Program-made: the position numbers and the translations under genes
Notes under the pieces: generated by a model
Told to the model about the DNA's origin: nothing
The model's database searches: none
What the model saw: the letters and a program-made list of their open reading frames with translations, nothing else
NCBI GenBank assembly: GCA_023231475.1
Contig: JALJEE010002390.1
Span: 1-38,024, forward strand
DNA from: Seison nebaliae
Lineage: Eukaryota; Rotifera; Pararotatoria; Seisonacea; Seisonidae
DNA length: 38,024 bases
Direction of reading: 5' to 3'
Shown: in pieces, positions 1 through 12,500 of the stretch
How the letters are laid out: every line of letters begins with the position of its first letter
Position numbering within the stretch: position 1 is the first letter of the stretch

Positions 1-3
1 GTT

Positions 4-25
4 AACTTAAAGATAACTTAAAGAT
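4..25. repeat. 11-bp direct repeat, two copies
   Basis: The 11-mer AACTTAAAGAT occurs twice back to back at the left edge of the window. Nothing else in 1-480 looks coding on either strand; it is AT-rich filler as far as I can see. Confidence 0.6.
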
Positions 26-484
26 ACTATCACTATAAATATCATCGAATCAAATTGTAAAAATTTAAGATTGTCTTCTCATCGACTTCATTCGGACAAG
101 TTAAAAGTGAAATATTTACCCAAATTGTCGTAAATTTCGAATTTATTTTATTCTTGACGTGAATTTTGTTTCATGAAATTATAAAATATGAAAACGAAAT
201 TTAAAAAATCAAATAAGTCGTTGAACATCCACCTTAACTTTTTGCACTCCGAAGTCACGCCAGTAGGTTGCCGAAAATCCGATCAATACTTAAGTAAAGT
301 TTAACAAAGAACTTCAACTTGTAGAAACAAAAATTTCTAGTCGACAGATGTAACTGGGGGAAAATATTTTAATTTTAGAGAATAATAAAAATTGAATAAA
401 TTTTGGTCTCCGGCGCATTATAAGTGTGTCATTCTACTCTTTAAGTTTCAGGATATAAAATTGTAATTTTTTCCTTTATTGAAA

Positions 485-512
485 TTAATGGCAGATTATA
501 ATCTGCCATTAA
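485..512. repeat. 28-bp perfect palindrome without spacer
   Basis: The 14-nt arm TTAATGGCAGATTA is followed directly by its exact reverse complement. The centre (GCAGATTATAATCTGC) is less AT-biased than its surroundings. It lies about 120 bp from the end of a decayed repeat ORF, so it may be part of a mobile element boundary, but no element end is proven. Confidence 0.85.
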
Positions 513-630
513 CTAATTTAATTTTTTCCAATTTTTAAATTTATTTTTTAAAGATATTTTTTTAAAAATTTACGTAAAATAGGTAGAAGGAAAAAAATAG
601 TGCAAAAAATAAAACTGTTCAGTGAAAATA

Positions 631-1290
631 TTATAAGTATAAAAATGTTCTAGTAGTGCTGCTGCTTCTTCTATATTTTTGGGTGCTTTCTCTTACAATA
701 GACCATATATAGTCACCCAACATATTCTGATAATCTTTCTGAAAATATCTCGTTTCCATTATTTTGATGTCTTGGTAAAAAGGTTCTCCATGTTCTTCGG
801 AAACACTACACAAATTATTTGTGAAAAAATCTTTATGGTGGTACAAATATTGCATTTTGATGGACATTCTACAACCAATTTTATGGAATGTTTCAATCAT
901 ATCGTTGCATTCATTTCCACCCATATCTGTTCTTCTACTGAGGAACTTAGTTAATACAGCTGTTAACTTATCCCATGGATCTCTTTCCGGTAATGTCATT
1001 GTTTCTAAAAAATGTTTATTGTCTCTCAGTTTATTAATTTGGGGACCTGTCAGAATATCATTTCTTATTTTTTGGTAAGATAATTTCGGAAAAAAAATTT
1101 TCAAAAAGGTAAAACATTTACTTTTTTCTCCAAATGCTTTGATGAATTGTTTGGCTCATCCCAATTTGATGTGCAATGTCGGAAGAATTATACCGGTAAT
1201 ATCAATGAGGGGCTCATTTTGAAAATTGAATTTTCCAATTTCAAAAGTTGTTCTTGTTTCCCAGATTTTTTGTTCATTGTAATGATTTTT
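631..1290 (-). mobile_element. Decayed copy of a multi-copy arthropod repeat ORF
   Basis: The minus strand encodes stretches that I recognise from a protein family present in many copies in aphid, spider and other arthropod genomes. In order these are a segment ending in ILPTLHIKLG, then FPKLSYQKIRNDILTGPQ, then a region with SEEHGEPFYQDIKIMETRY and GDYIWSIVRES. The family is usually annotated only as uncharacterised, and I do not know its class. The longest intact stretch is about 157 codons (631-1104). The copy is clearly broken, with only a few interruptions visible, and is partial at its N-terminal side. It should be read as a fossil repeat rather than a host gene. Confidence 0.6.
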
Positions 1291-1446
1291 GTCATCTCGA
1301 CTATTTCATAAACATATATATATATAAGATATTTGCGTTGCGGCCATTTCTGAATCCCGTAATTCCTCCGCAGAACTTTTTAAATTTTTAAATGTTACTG
1401 GTTACTGTTAACCTGGCGATTTTTTAACTTCTATACCTTTTCAACA

Positions 1447-1606
1447 TCAAGTTCGTACATCAGCAAGTCAAGTTCGTACAATCAAAATTCAAGTTCATAA
1501 ATCTGAGAAGATAGAAATCTATTTGATAGAAATCATCAAAAAGTCAAGTTAGTAGAATGAAAATTCAAGTTCGTTAAATGTAAATTCAAGTTCGTTAAAT
1601 TAGATC
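1447..1606. repeat. Degenerate 21-bp tandem repeat, six units in two blocks
   Basis: Units begin with TCAAGTT and are 21 bp long: 1447-1467, 1468-1488, 1489-1509, then a 34-bp interruption, then 1544-1564, 1565-1585 and 1586-1606. The interruption carries GATAGAAATC twice. Because 21 is a multiple of three, the minus strand reads through the second block as a 7-residue repeat of the type LTNLN. The repeat touches the 3' side of the LINE fragment next to it and could be that element's tail. Confidence 0.75.
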
Positions 1607-1960
1607 CGAAGAGGTCTAAAATATAAGATTTCAATATCATCAATTTTAGCTTAATCGGAAGTTTTGCAAGAGTAGTTAGTAGGTTGTTTCCTCTGCGAAT
1701 TATTTTTAGGTTCAGTTTCTCAATCATGATGTCATCTTTCAGATTGTTAGCAATCGTGATCCCAAGAGTGTTTATATCATTCTTAGGTATGATGAGAGAA
1801 TTATCTAATAGAATTCGTTCTTGTGGTGCATTAACAATCATGATTTGAGTTTTTTTTCCTTGTTAACGGTTATCCCAATTCGACTGAAGTGTTCATGAGG
1901 GAATTCTATAGTTACATTTGTAAATGTAGAACTCTGAACTTTGGTGGTTGTTAACGTTGA
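1600..1960 (-). mobile_element. LINE (non-LTR) reverse transcriptase fragment
   Basis: On the minus strand an open stretch contains RIGITVNKEKKTQIMIVN, followed about 20 residues later by NTLGITIANNL and then KSYILDLFGS. This is the usual C-terminal palm/thumb order of non-LTR retrotransposon reverse transcriptases (an SKTxxM-like strand, then the LGI strand, then a helix ending near YG). The catalytic FADD-type motif would lie upstream and is not present, so this is a 5'-truncated or internally preserved fragment of about 120 codons. The clade (Jockey, CR1 or RTE) cannot be told from so little. Confidence 0.6.
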
Positions 1961-1969
1961 GAAATAAAT

Positions 1970-2527
1970 ACACTTTCAAAAAAAAATTGACTATTTTTCA
2001 AATTTATTCTCAAATAATTTATTTATTATTAAAGATCGCTATTTATTAGATTAAATTCTTATATGAGTATAATGACGTTTTCCTGTATAACCAGGAATAA
2101 TAGTCGTTGAAAGAGTAAATCAAATCGGTATGGTTAACATTTTTTATGTTATAATAAACAAACAATATGGAGCATAATTATAAATAATTATTAAATTGAA
2201 TTATATTAAATTATAAATTAATTTTATTTTCTTTTGTTGTTGAAATATTGGAAGAATCACCTTCTTGACCTGAAAGAAATTTTCTTTTGTTTTAACTGAA
2301 TTTGAAGTAATTTTTATAAAAGTTTTTCTGAATTCTTATTGTAACGAATAATTGTTATATCAGTTTTTTGTTAATCGAATGTGTCCGGTTATGGTTTTTA
2401 TGAATAAAGTTTCTAAACAATTATTGATAATGAATCAAAATGTCGAGTATTTAACCATCAGTTAATTTTGAGGATTTAAGTTACAATTAGTTAATTTGGA
2501 ATAATATTAAACAGGAATTGAAAGAAA
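1970..2527. other. Intergenic region, no gene seen
   Basis: Very AT-rich sequence without an open frame that looks coding on either strand. It forms the 5' flank of the small secreted-peptide gene at 2528. I see no convincing TATA box at a sensible distance. Confidence 0.5.
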
Positions 2528-2855
2528 ATGAAATTCTTCTTAATTTGTTTAATAGTTTTTCTATCTTGTCTTTACGTATCAGCAACAATTCCTGAAGTTA
2601 CAGTTCAAATCGGCAGAAAATTCTAATTATTTCTTTCAAATAAAGGATGATGAATTAGCAGTGCATTCTATCGATCAAATCGAACCAGTCGAATATACAG
2701 TCACTCCAGATTATGGGAATATGACGGTTTTTCTTTTAATAATTTTATATTTATAAGAACTTCTTTTAAAACAGATGGCGGATGGAAAAAACAAGGGAAA
2801 GGGATGGTATGATTTCGTTAAATGGTGGAGGCATGTGCTTTATATTTTGACTTAA
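2528..2855 (+). CDS. Small secreted peptide precursor, three exons (unidentified)
   Basis: I do not recognise this protein. Exons are 2528-2602, 2646-2726 and 2775-2855, joined by introns of 43 and 48 nt, both phase 0 and both within the size range of the other introns here. The 78-aa product starts with a textbook signal peptide (MKFFLICLIVFLSCLYVSA, cleavage expected after VSA). A middle segment of about 36 residues follows, with eight Asp/Glu and no Lys/Arg. The last 22 residues (from KNKGKGW through DFVKWWRHV) are basic and Trp/Tyr-rich. Signal, acidic propart and cationic tail is the layout of many antimicrobial or venom peptide precursors, but function is inference. No cysteines occur after the signal. 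AATAAA lies at 2924-2929. An equally possible first donor six bases earlier would drop two residues. Confidence 0.5.
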
Positions 2856-3528
2856 AAATTTCCTGTTAAAATATCATTGATAAATTTGGGATTTGATATT
2901 TTATCATATTTATTGTTGTTCTTAATAAATATTTTTTGATTTGAAATGTTACTGAAAATTATTGAACGAAATATTTTATGGTTATCTGTCTCTTACCTAA
3001 CTTGCTGTTTTTTCGTTAGTTCTATCATTGTCGGTATTAATCGTGTTCATTTATGATCGATTTTGGTGATTTATTGTCAAATTGTTGGTTCGTGACATTT
3101 CCTATAATCTGTACCACGATTATTAATAGAAATAATAATATTTATTATCAAATGAATGAAGTAGTTTAGATAGAATTCAAATGAATATTAGAATAGGAAG
3201 CCGAACTTTTGAAAAAAGTTAACTAGATTATATTAGAGAAAAAGTGAATTGGAGAAGTTTAAAGGAGACTTATCTTCTCAACAAATAGCCAATAGGAATC
3301 GCCTTATACAAATCTATCACTTTCCCACTCAAATCAACAGATAATTGTAACTTTTCTAATTACATGATGTACATTGGACTGTACATAGCAAGATAGTAAA
3401 TTAAACAAAGAGAATTAGTAGCAGATAAGAGGCTACTATAAAAATAATTCAAACAGATAAATTTCTTTAGAAAAATTGTGTTCATGGAAATAAGAAGAAT
3501 TTAAATGCGAACAAGTTGTTGATCGGAA
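2856..3528. other. Intergenic region upstream of the LRP gene
   Basis: No coding frame seen. The left part holds the likely poly(A) signal of the small peptide gene (2924-2929). The right part is the 5' flank of the giant receptor and contains a candidate TATA box. Confidence 0.5.
3437..3444 (+). promoter_or_regulatory. Candidate TATA box of the LRP gene
   Basis: TATAAAAA lies 92 bp before the start ATG at 3529, which leaves room for a start site about 30 bp downstream and a short leader of about 60 nt. In such AT-rich DNA the motif can occur by chance. Confidence 0.3.
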
Positions 3529-6500
3529 ATGAAATTTGCAGATAAATCTCATTTCCTCTCAATTCTCCAAATATTGTTCATTTTCAAAATTTTTGTTCGA
3601 AATGAAACAACTTTGATTTGTTCATCGAATCAATTCGAATGTAACAATTCCTTCTCCAAATGTATTGACAACAAATATCGATGTAATGGAATTGCCGACT
3701 GTCCTCCCAATGACTTTTCTGACGAATTGAATTGTTATATAAATCAGACAATTCAATTGAATTGTGATCCTCATCATTATCGATTTGTGAGAGGTGAATG
3801 TGTTCCATTAAATCGGATTTGTGAAATGGGTCAGATTTTAAATATGAAGGAAAAAAAGGATTGTGATGAATCGAAACGATTGTGTAATGAATCGAATATT
3901 TGTGACCCATCGATGCAATGTATTCCACTCATCAATTCTATTCAATGTGGTTGTTCTGCTGAAGATATTTTTTTTGAAGCGAAGAAAATCTTTCGAAAAT
4001 GTCCGATGAAAACGAATGATGATAATCAATTCAATTTATTTCATTCGGAGAGAGATGGATGTGAAAATCGTTTGTGTGGAAAATGTGAACATAATTGTGT
4101 TAATGGGGCAGAATGTGCATGTTATGTGCCATATCGATTATTTGATAATTATCGATGTCAATTAAATAAAGAATTAATAAAGAAAAATCTTCTTATTTTA
4201 TCTGGAGAGAAATTAATTATTGTTAAAGATTTAAATTCAACTTATGTGGTATGGAAGAGTGATGAATCGATTATATCGATCACTTCTTGTCTCTCATTTG
4301 ACGGACGAATTAAAATATTTTGGAGTGAAAAATCATCGATTCATTATGGGGAATTATCGTCAACTGGAAATGATATTTATCGATTGATTCATCATCGTAT
4401 CATTTATCGAACAATAGTCAATTCAAATATTCGTTCAATAGTTGTCGATTGTTTTAGTGAGAACGTTTATTGGATCGATATCTTCCAATTGGCACTTTAT
4501 CGAAAATCATTTCATTCCAACGATGAATATGATGATAATGAGATGTTATATCATTTCGATGAATTGACAAATCATTTAAAATTTACATCAACTCTCTCCA
4601 TCGACCAATATCAATCGATCATCTTTTATACGATCAATTGTGAAATTATCATGATGGATTTGGATGGAAATGAAATTTATCGTTTTAAATTAAATTTCAA
4701 TGACCATTCCTGTCTTTCCACTTTTATTTCAATGACCATTGATATCTTCTCTCAAAAACTTTATTTATTTGATATCAATTATTCGAGTATTGAGGAATGT
4801 CGATATACGAAAGAAACCATCGAATGTCGTCAATTGATGGTTTTGGAGACAAATGTTCACATATATTCAATGGCAATACATGAACATCAATTATTTTATT
4901 CAAATGACAAATCATTATATCATGTGGATTTGACGACCGTTCCAACTCATTCTCTTTGGCCACTCGAATATTTCACAAAAAATCAATCGACAATTAATCC
5001 ATATGAAAATTATGTGAATGATTATTCTACAATTATCTATTCGAATAATCAATATTTATTATCTATTTCTAATGTGCCAATGAATGAATTTCTCATATTT
5101 CGTGAACGATTACCTGATTTATCGATGTTATCTCATCAAATTAATAGAACGAATAATACAACTCTTCTTCAAAAATTTCTCGATGAAAAATTTTCAAAAT
5201 TATTCGATTTGAATTTGGTGGAATCGAAAGAGAACGAAACAATTCGATGTGATCAATTATCGATTTGGAACGATAAATCTAAATCATGTTCTTGTTATGT
5301 ACCATATGTGATGAATAATGGAAATTGTGAAATTGGAAATTTCTTTTCCATCACCATCGAAATGGATCGAGAGAATGTGATTGATAAATTTTATCGATTT
5401 TCAATGAATAATTTCCTCGTTCAACATTTTCCTATTGTCAAACAGAAATATAATGAACTGAAAATGAGAATGAGATCAGACATCCATTTTCGAGTATCGT
5501 TAATGATGAATGGAAACCGTTCAAAACGGATTCCACTTTCCCACAAATCTCAATATGTCGTTCATGATTATTTCATTTGGAATCAATATATTTATTATTT
5601 ATTAATCAATCTCGAATATTCTTATCATTTCAATTTCCTCTTATATCGATCATCTATTATTGCTGATTCGACGAAAGAAGAATTATTATATGAATCAAAA
5701 TATTTTTCATCATCTATCTTCGATTACAATTATCGAATTTCTGTTGATGGAATTATTGAAGAGAAGTTTATTTATCTTTCTTATCCATCATCTCCCAATC
5801 AATCCATAATCCAATTACTTGAATTAAATAAGAATGATATGAAATCATCAATTTTGATGGAATTGGACAATGTGAAAATAACATCTCTCAAAATTCATGA
5901 ATCATATCGACAAATTATTTTCAGTTCAATTAAAAAAGAATTCGAAGATGATTTCATTGTTGAAGAAACGACTATCAATTCGATGGATTTGGATGGAAAT
6001 GGAATGAGAGAAATAAAAAAATTTAAATTTGTTGATGATTGTCAAAAGAAATTCAATGAATTGAAATGTTCAAATTTAATTAAAAATAAAGAATTGTTAC
6101 GAGAAAGTAATTCATCAGAGAATCGACGTTTAAATGAAATTATTTCAATACAAATCGATTACATCTCTTCCTCACTCTGTTATATGAGACGAATTCCATA
6201 TTCTATCAATATTCCTGAAATGAGAGTCATTTATGAAAATGTGATCGATTGTTTGAATTTATTGAATATTTTAACGACATCTCATATCGACATTCATCCA
6301 ATTAATATAGTTGATGGAATTCCAATTTATATAAAGAATTTCCAATTTATTTCTTCAAATTCAAATGAATATCAGATCGTTTTATTCGATTCTTTTCTAA
6401 ATACCATTTATTCAATTCCATTCTCATCTGATAATTCGATGACATTGAAATTAGAAAATTCGATAAATATTAATCGACATCTCTTGAACAACATCTCTCA

Positions 6501-9500
6501 AATGAATGATTTGGAAAGTGATAATGATATTGATTCGGAAATAAAATATCATTATGGTGATATCGATTCTCAATTGAAAACATCTCTAATTCAATTCCTT
6601 CAACAATTACCATCATTAAATAATAGAAGAAATTCATCAATCTTCTACTTTCATCATCAAAATATTAATAAAATTAATAAATTATTTTATTTACAATTTA
6701 CAATGAAGAAAATGAAAATGAAACAGGAATTGGGATCGACATTAATTCCTAAATTATATGTGGCACATGAAATGAATTTATTTAATTCTCTCATTCTATC
6801 TATCAATTCACATTATTCAATTATCAAACGTCTCAATTTATTTCATAATGAAGAATATTTAGATCGAAAGAATGCTGAAATCAAATCATTAAAATCAACG
6901 AAAATATTATCGAATTGTAAAGAAGATGAAATTATTTTACGATTAAATTCACCATCAGTTACCAGACAATCAGTTTGTTTATCTAATGATGAATTATTGA
7001 AAAAGAGAAATATTTCATTTATCTTCTTTCCCAATTTTCAATCGAACAATAACTCATTTCCATTCGTCGCTCAACAATTCCACCAAACGTTATTTCCTTT
7101 CATTTATCTCTTACCAAACGACTTGCGTCATTATTTGAAGAGTGATGAAAAAATTGTAAAAATATTTTGGAAGAGAACTAAAAACGATGAAATAGATTGG
7201 AATCTTATTATTTTGAAGAGATTTAATCATTTTACAAATTCTTTTCAATCATTTGATAATGAAAATGAAAATGATTATCAATTGAAATTAATTGGAAATC
7301 AGATGGATGAAACGATTATTGATGAATCGATATTTTTCCAAAAACATAAATTATTTTTGAAACATATTAATTTCAATTCGATTATTCTCTTCAACAATTC
7401 TCTTTTTTATTCCATTATCAATTTGAATATTTCACAATTCTCGAAATCGTCGAGTGGAACTCTTCTGGAATTGGAAGTGATCGAATGGAATCCAATTGAA
7501 ACGACCGTTTTATTTTCAATTAATTTCTCGTTAAATAATCAAATATTTTGGGAGAACGAGATGGAAATGGAGAATAATGACACGAATTTTTTCTTTCATA
7601 AAACAAAAAATTATTTAAATGAAAATTTAATTAATAAACCAATGGATGAAATGAATGATTATTTCCAATTGAGAATATCAAACGATTATATTCTCATCAA
7701 ATATATGGAATTGAATATTACTTATTTTCACTTTTTCCACAAACCAACTCATAATCATAGTGATGGTTTATCAATGGAGAAATTGTTTCATATCAAATCG
7801 GAATTTGTTCAACTTCGATTATTAGAAATTTTCCATAATCCTAAAAATAATGCAACACAATTAATTGTCATTTATCTCGTTCGTCAAACGAACATGTTCG
7901 AAGGACAACTTTGTGAGTTTATGAGTTGGAGAGGATGTCTCGAACAATTCTTCACTTTCTCCTTCATCGAAACGGATCGTATAAAATTAGGATTTGATAA
8001 TAATCGACTTCTCATCATTCGAACGAATGGACAATTTTCATCTTTCTCTTTAGATGAAGTGAAGAAATTCAAAGAGAAATCTTTATTATTATTTCTGTCT
8101 CATAATATATTAATTTCGAATGTGGATCAATATCAAATAAGTTTTCCATCAGAAATCATTTCAGAAGAAATGAAATTAATTGAAAAAAAAAAAAATTCGA
8201 GAAATTCTTTCAATTATTTAGTTGATTTGCAAGTGAATAATCAATCAATAATTTATGAAATTAATGGAAATTATAAATATTATGATTATCGGAAATTGAT
8301 TTCAATGAAGAAATCGGATGTGATGGAAAATGGAACGTTATTTCTAGAACTATTTCAAATATCTTCCTCCATTATTCTCATGAGTGTTTCAAGAGAAATT
8401 GATGGAATTTATTGTGAATTCAATTTAATTTTTCATAATTATTCAAAATATTTTTTGACGAAATATCGAATAATTAAAATAGAATTCCCTTTATCAATCT
8501 CCATCTCATCTAAACAATTATCATTTACTAACGAGTTTCGACAATTTCTTTTTATTCTAAAATTGAAATCGATAGATGGAAATTCAGATGAACAATCGAT
8601 AATCACTTTCAATATTCATCGATATAATATTCAATTATTTATCGATGATATTCGAGATGAATTGATCGAACAAATTATTACAGATCGAAATGTCAGTTAT
8701 ATTATTGAAAAATCAAGAGAGATATTAAATGATATTCGATCAGATATTCAATATTCTTCAGAAGACGTTATCGATTATAAAATATCGATAAATTTAATGA
8801 AAGAAATGGAAGAATTAGAAATAAATCAGAGAATATTCAATGGAACATTCATAACGAAATATAATGAAAGTGAGAAAGTGGTTTGGAATTGGAAGAGTTG
8901 TCGTTTTCATTTAAAAGAAAATATTCATAATGAGAAATATATAATTAATGAATATTATTTAATTTTCCCATGGCAAATTATTCGATTTTCATTAAACGAC
9001 AAAAAAGAGAAGTTTCTGGGAGAATTATTCTGGATAACTGATCATCATAATAAACGACAATTTGATCCATTCAATCAGATTGAGGATGTGGTATTTGGGA
9101 AGAATTTTCTCATTTGGTGGCAAACTAGAAAGATTTTTTCAAATAAATTCTCCGAAATTTTCATCAAGAAAATTTCACATAAAAACGAATTTTTTCAAAT
9201 TTATTCAAGTTTGATCTTCTCCACCGATTTGATGGAAATTGAAGAAATTCGATTAATTGACAATAATCGACTACTTCTACAATTGACGAATGCTTTTGAG
9301 AAAGAAGAGAAATTTATTTATTTATTGAAAATTGATGATGAGAATGATCGAATGGCACCAGAAGTTTACATTGAAATGAGAGTTGATGTGACGAATATTG
9401 GAAATCCGTCAAATTTCCATCGAATCATTTCACGTTGGAAAGGGAAAACTTTCATTAATGATAGTGATAAAGAGAGATTGAGTGATAATCATTTAATTAA

Positions 9501-12500
9501 TGAATTATATTTAATGACAAAATCATATTCGACGAATAAATTAGAAAAAGATTTTCATGAGAATACGAAGAAATTTTATGATAAAATTATGATAAAAGAC
9601 AATTCTATTTTACAATGTCCACCAAAAATAATTGAAGGAATTATATCATGTCAACATCAGATGCAATATTCAGCATATCTTCGATTTTATTTTGAATCTA
9701 ATAAAAAATTACCGATGGAACATTTGAGAAATAATATTATCTCTCAATGTATACGATCTGAATGGATTTGTGATGGAAAAGTAGATTGTTTAGATGGAAG
9801 TGATGAATTCAATTGTGATTTAATGAAATTACATTTACCCCGATTCTCTCATGATCATGTTGATGATTATGAGAATAATAATAATTTTATTCCTGAATTC
9901 GATTGTAAAAAGAATCGACATGATGAACTGATAATCGTTGATGATCCAATGGAAATTATCGATTATCGACAAAGATGTGATGGAAAGATTGATTGTGAGA
10001 ATGAGAGTGATGAATGGGAAGAAGAATGTAAAGATCTCTCACCAGATCGTTGTCCATCACCCTTAATTCCATGTGGAAATACATCGAAATGTATTTTGGA
10101 ATCGTCGTTATGTGACGGTATTGTGGATTGTGTTGATGGTTCAGACGAAGATATTTCCATCACCACAAATGGAAGATTTAATGAGAAATGTCGTTTACAG
10201 AAGAAATTGATGAATAAAGAGAATGTAAATCGAATTTTATTGAGAGAATGTTCATCTAATTTATTCCATATAAATGAGAATGAAATGACTACCGTTGAAC
10301 GGTTACCAGAAAAGATGAAGAAAAAAGTTCGAACATATCGTCCCAAATATAAATTCGTCAGATATATTCGATGTGGTGATGAATGTCTGAGAGAATCTGA
10401 AATTTGTTTCGATCGATATAATTGTCGAGAAGATCAAAAGTTTTGTGGTTTCCATCAACATTCCATCTCGCCATTGGAGGAACATCAATTATTTCGAAGT
10501 CATTTCAATTGTGATCATAATGAGAATGAATTAAATTCAAATACACAATGGATGTGTCACAATTTGGAGAAATGTATTTCTGGTACACGTGTCTGTGATG
10601 GGATAGTAGATTGTGGAGATACATCAGATGAAATGGATTGTAGAAATTCAAATAATTTCACTCATGATATTTATGATCAATTTTATGATTTGACTATACA
10701 ACCGTTCAATATGGAATTTTGTCAATCAAATCAGAATAATGTCATCGCATGTTATCAATGTAAGAATAAATGTATTGAAATGGAGAGTGGAAGTTTAAAA
10801 GAATATTTACCAATATTAAATTGTCTCATTTCTGCATATTCTTTAAGTCAATCGATAATCAATGAAGAAATTTTCTTCTTCAACTCTAAAATTAATTTAT
10901 TGTCAATCGAAAATATGACAATGAATCAATGTGTTGGATTTGAGCGGAATAATAAGAAATTTCATTTAATAAAATTTTTTAAAAATTTCTTATCGATCAA
11001 AGTGGATGAGAAATCGAATCAATTATTCGATGTGGAATCATCATGTCTGATTAATGGTCAATCGCCATGTCAAGGAAAGAATACGATATGTCGTGAACAA
11101 TTCCCGATAAATGAATGGATGAAAAATATGAGAATGAATTCATTAAATCATTTTTTTCTATTTCTCTCTCCACTTTATCGATGTGAATGTATTGAAGGAT
11201 ATGAATTCATTGATGAATATAAATCGATCGATTGTAAAAAAATTGATGAATGTCTCCTTCCTATCACATCATCATCATCATCATCGAGAGAAGATTATAT
11301 TCATTGGAAAATGATTGAGAAGAAATTTGAACGAATTCATCTCCCACCAAATAAATGTTCCTCTACTCAATTAGATTATTCAAATTTCGATAATCGATTT
11401 CTGATGACAGATCATCATCATATCTATTTATTTGATGATAATTCAAAATTTCTCATATTGGACAATGGGAAAGCATTCCTCTCAACTGCTTATGATATGG
11501 AAGGAAAATATTTATATTTCGCTGAAATGTATCATGGACCGACGAAAGATTATGGTGTGATTAAACGGATTCGATTCGATATCGACAACGTCCGAAATAT
11601 CATTCTTCCACTTCATTATTTTGATAGTGAAATATTTCTCTATCATAATATCGGTTTACCTGAATGTATCGTTTTAGATGGAAATGGTGGAAATATCATT
11701 TGGAGTGACAAGAAATTGTCATCGATAGAAATGGCATCGTTAAAGACAAAACATCGAAAACTTCTCTATGAGACATGTGAAGAACAATCATTTCGTGCAT
11801 TATTATTTGATGAGAAGAGAAATATGTTATTCTATACCGATTGGAGTAAAGATCCACATATTGGTGGAATTGATATGAATCGAAGAAACGAAACAAAACG
11901 AATTGTTGACAATAAAAAATTGATGGAATTTGGATTGTCGATCATTTGGCCAAATTCGTTAGTTGGTGATGATGAACGATTGTATTGGATTGATGGTCGA
12001 TTAGGATATTTGGCGAGTATTCCATATAATGGAAATTTATCACAAATTATAATTTATTATTCAAATCATTTTCAAAAAGAGAATATTTTACTTCATTCTT
12101 TTTCCATTATGGATGGTGGAGAATATATTTATGTATCTGATGTATATCATAAATCAATTATTCGTATCTCTAAATTGAGTGGAATTGATATGAAAGAAAT
12201 TCATTTGAATTCTAATGAAATTATTCATCGAAAATATCGTCAAATGAAAGAAATCGAAACAATTTTCACTTTCGATTCAGCCCCATTAAGTTTGAGAAAT
12301 ATTGGGAAATTTTCATCAAGACATCAATGTCATTTATTAGATTGTCATGGATTATGTCTGATGAATGAAAACGGACAATTTTGTGAATGTGATGATGAGA
12401 TGGAAGTGATTGATGGAAATGGATGTCGATTAAAAAATTATACGATAAATATCGTTGGATTGAATGAATGTGATAAAAAGATGTTGAAGAGAATTAATCC

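Noticed and set aside
679-1078. Plus-strand ORFs of 85-91 codons
   Set aside because: They are shadows opposite the decayed minus-strand repeat ORF, which has recognisable family motifs.
2603-2645. Apparent frameshift just after the signal peptide of the small secreted protein
   Set aside because: A 43-nt intron with a CTAAT branch-like motif and an AAG acceptor explains it; a 28-nt intron alternative was judged too short.
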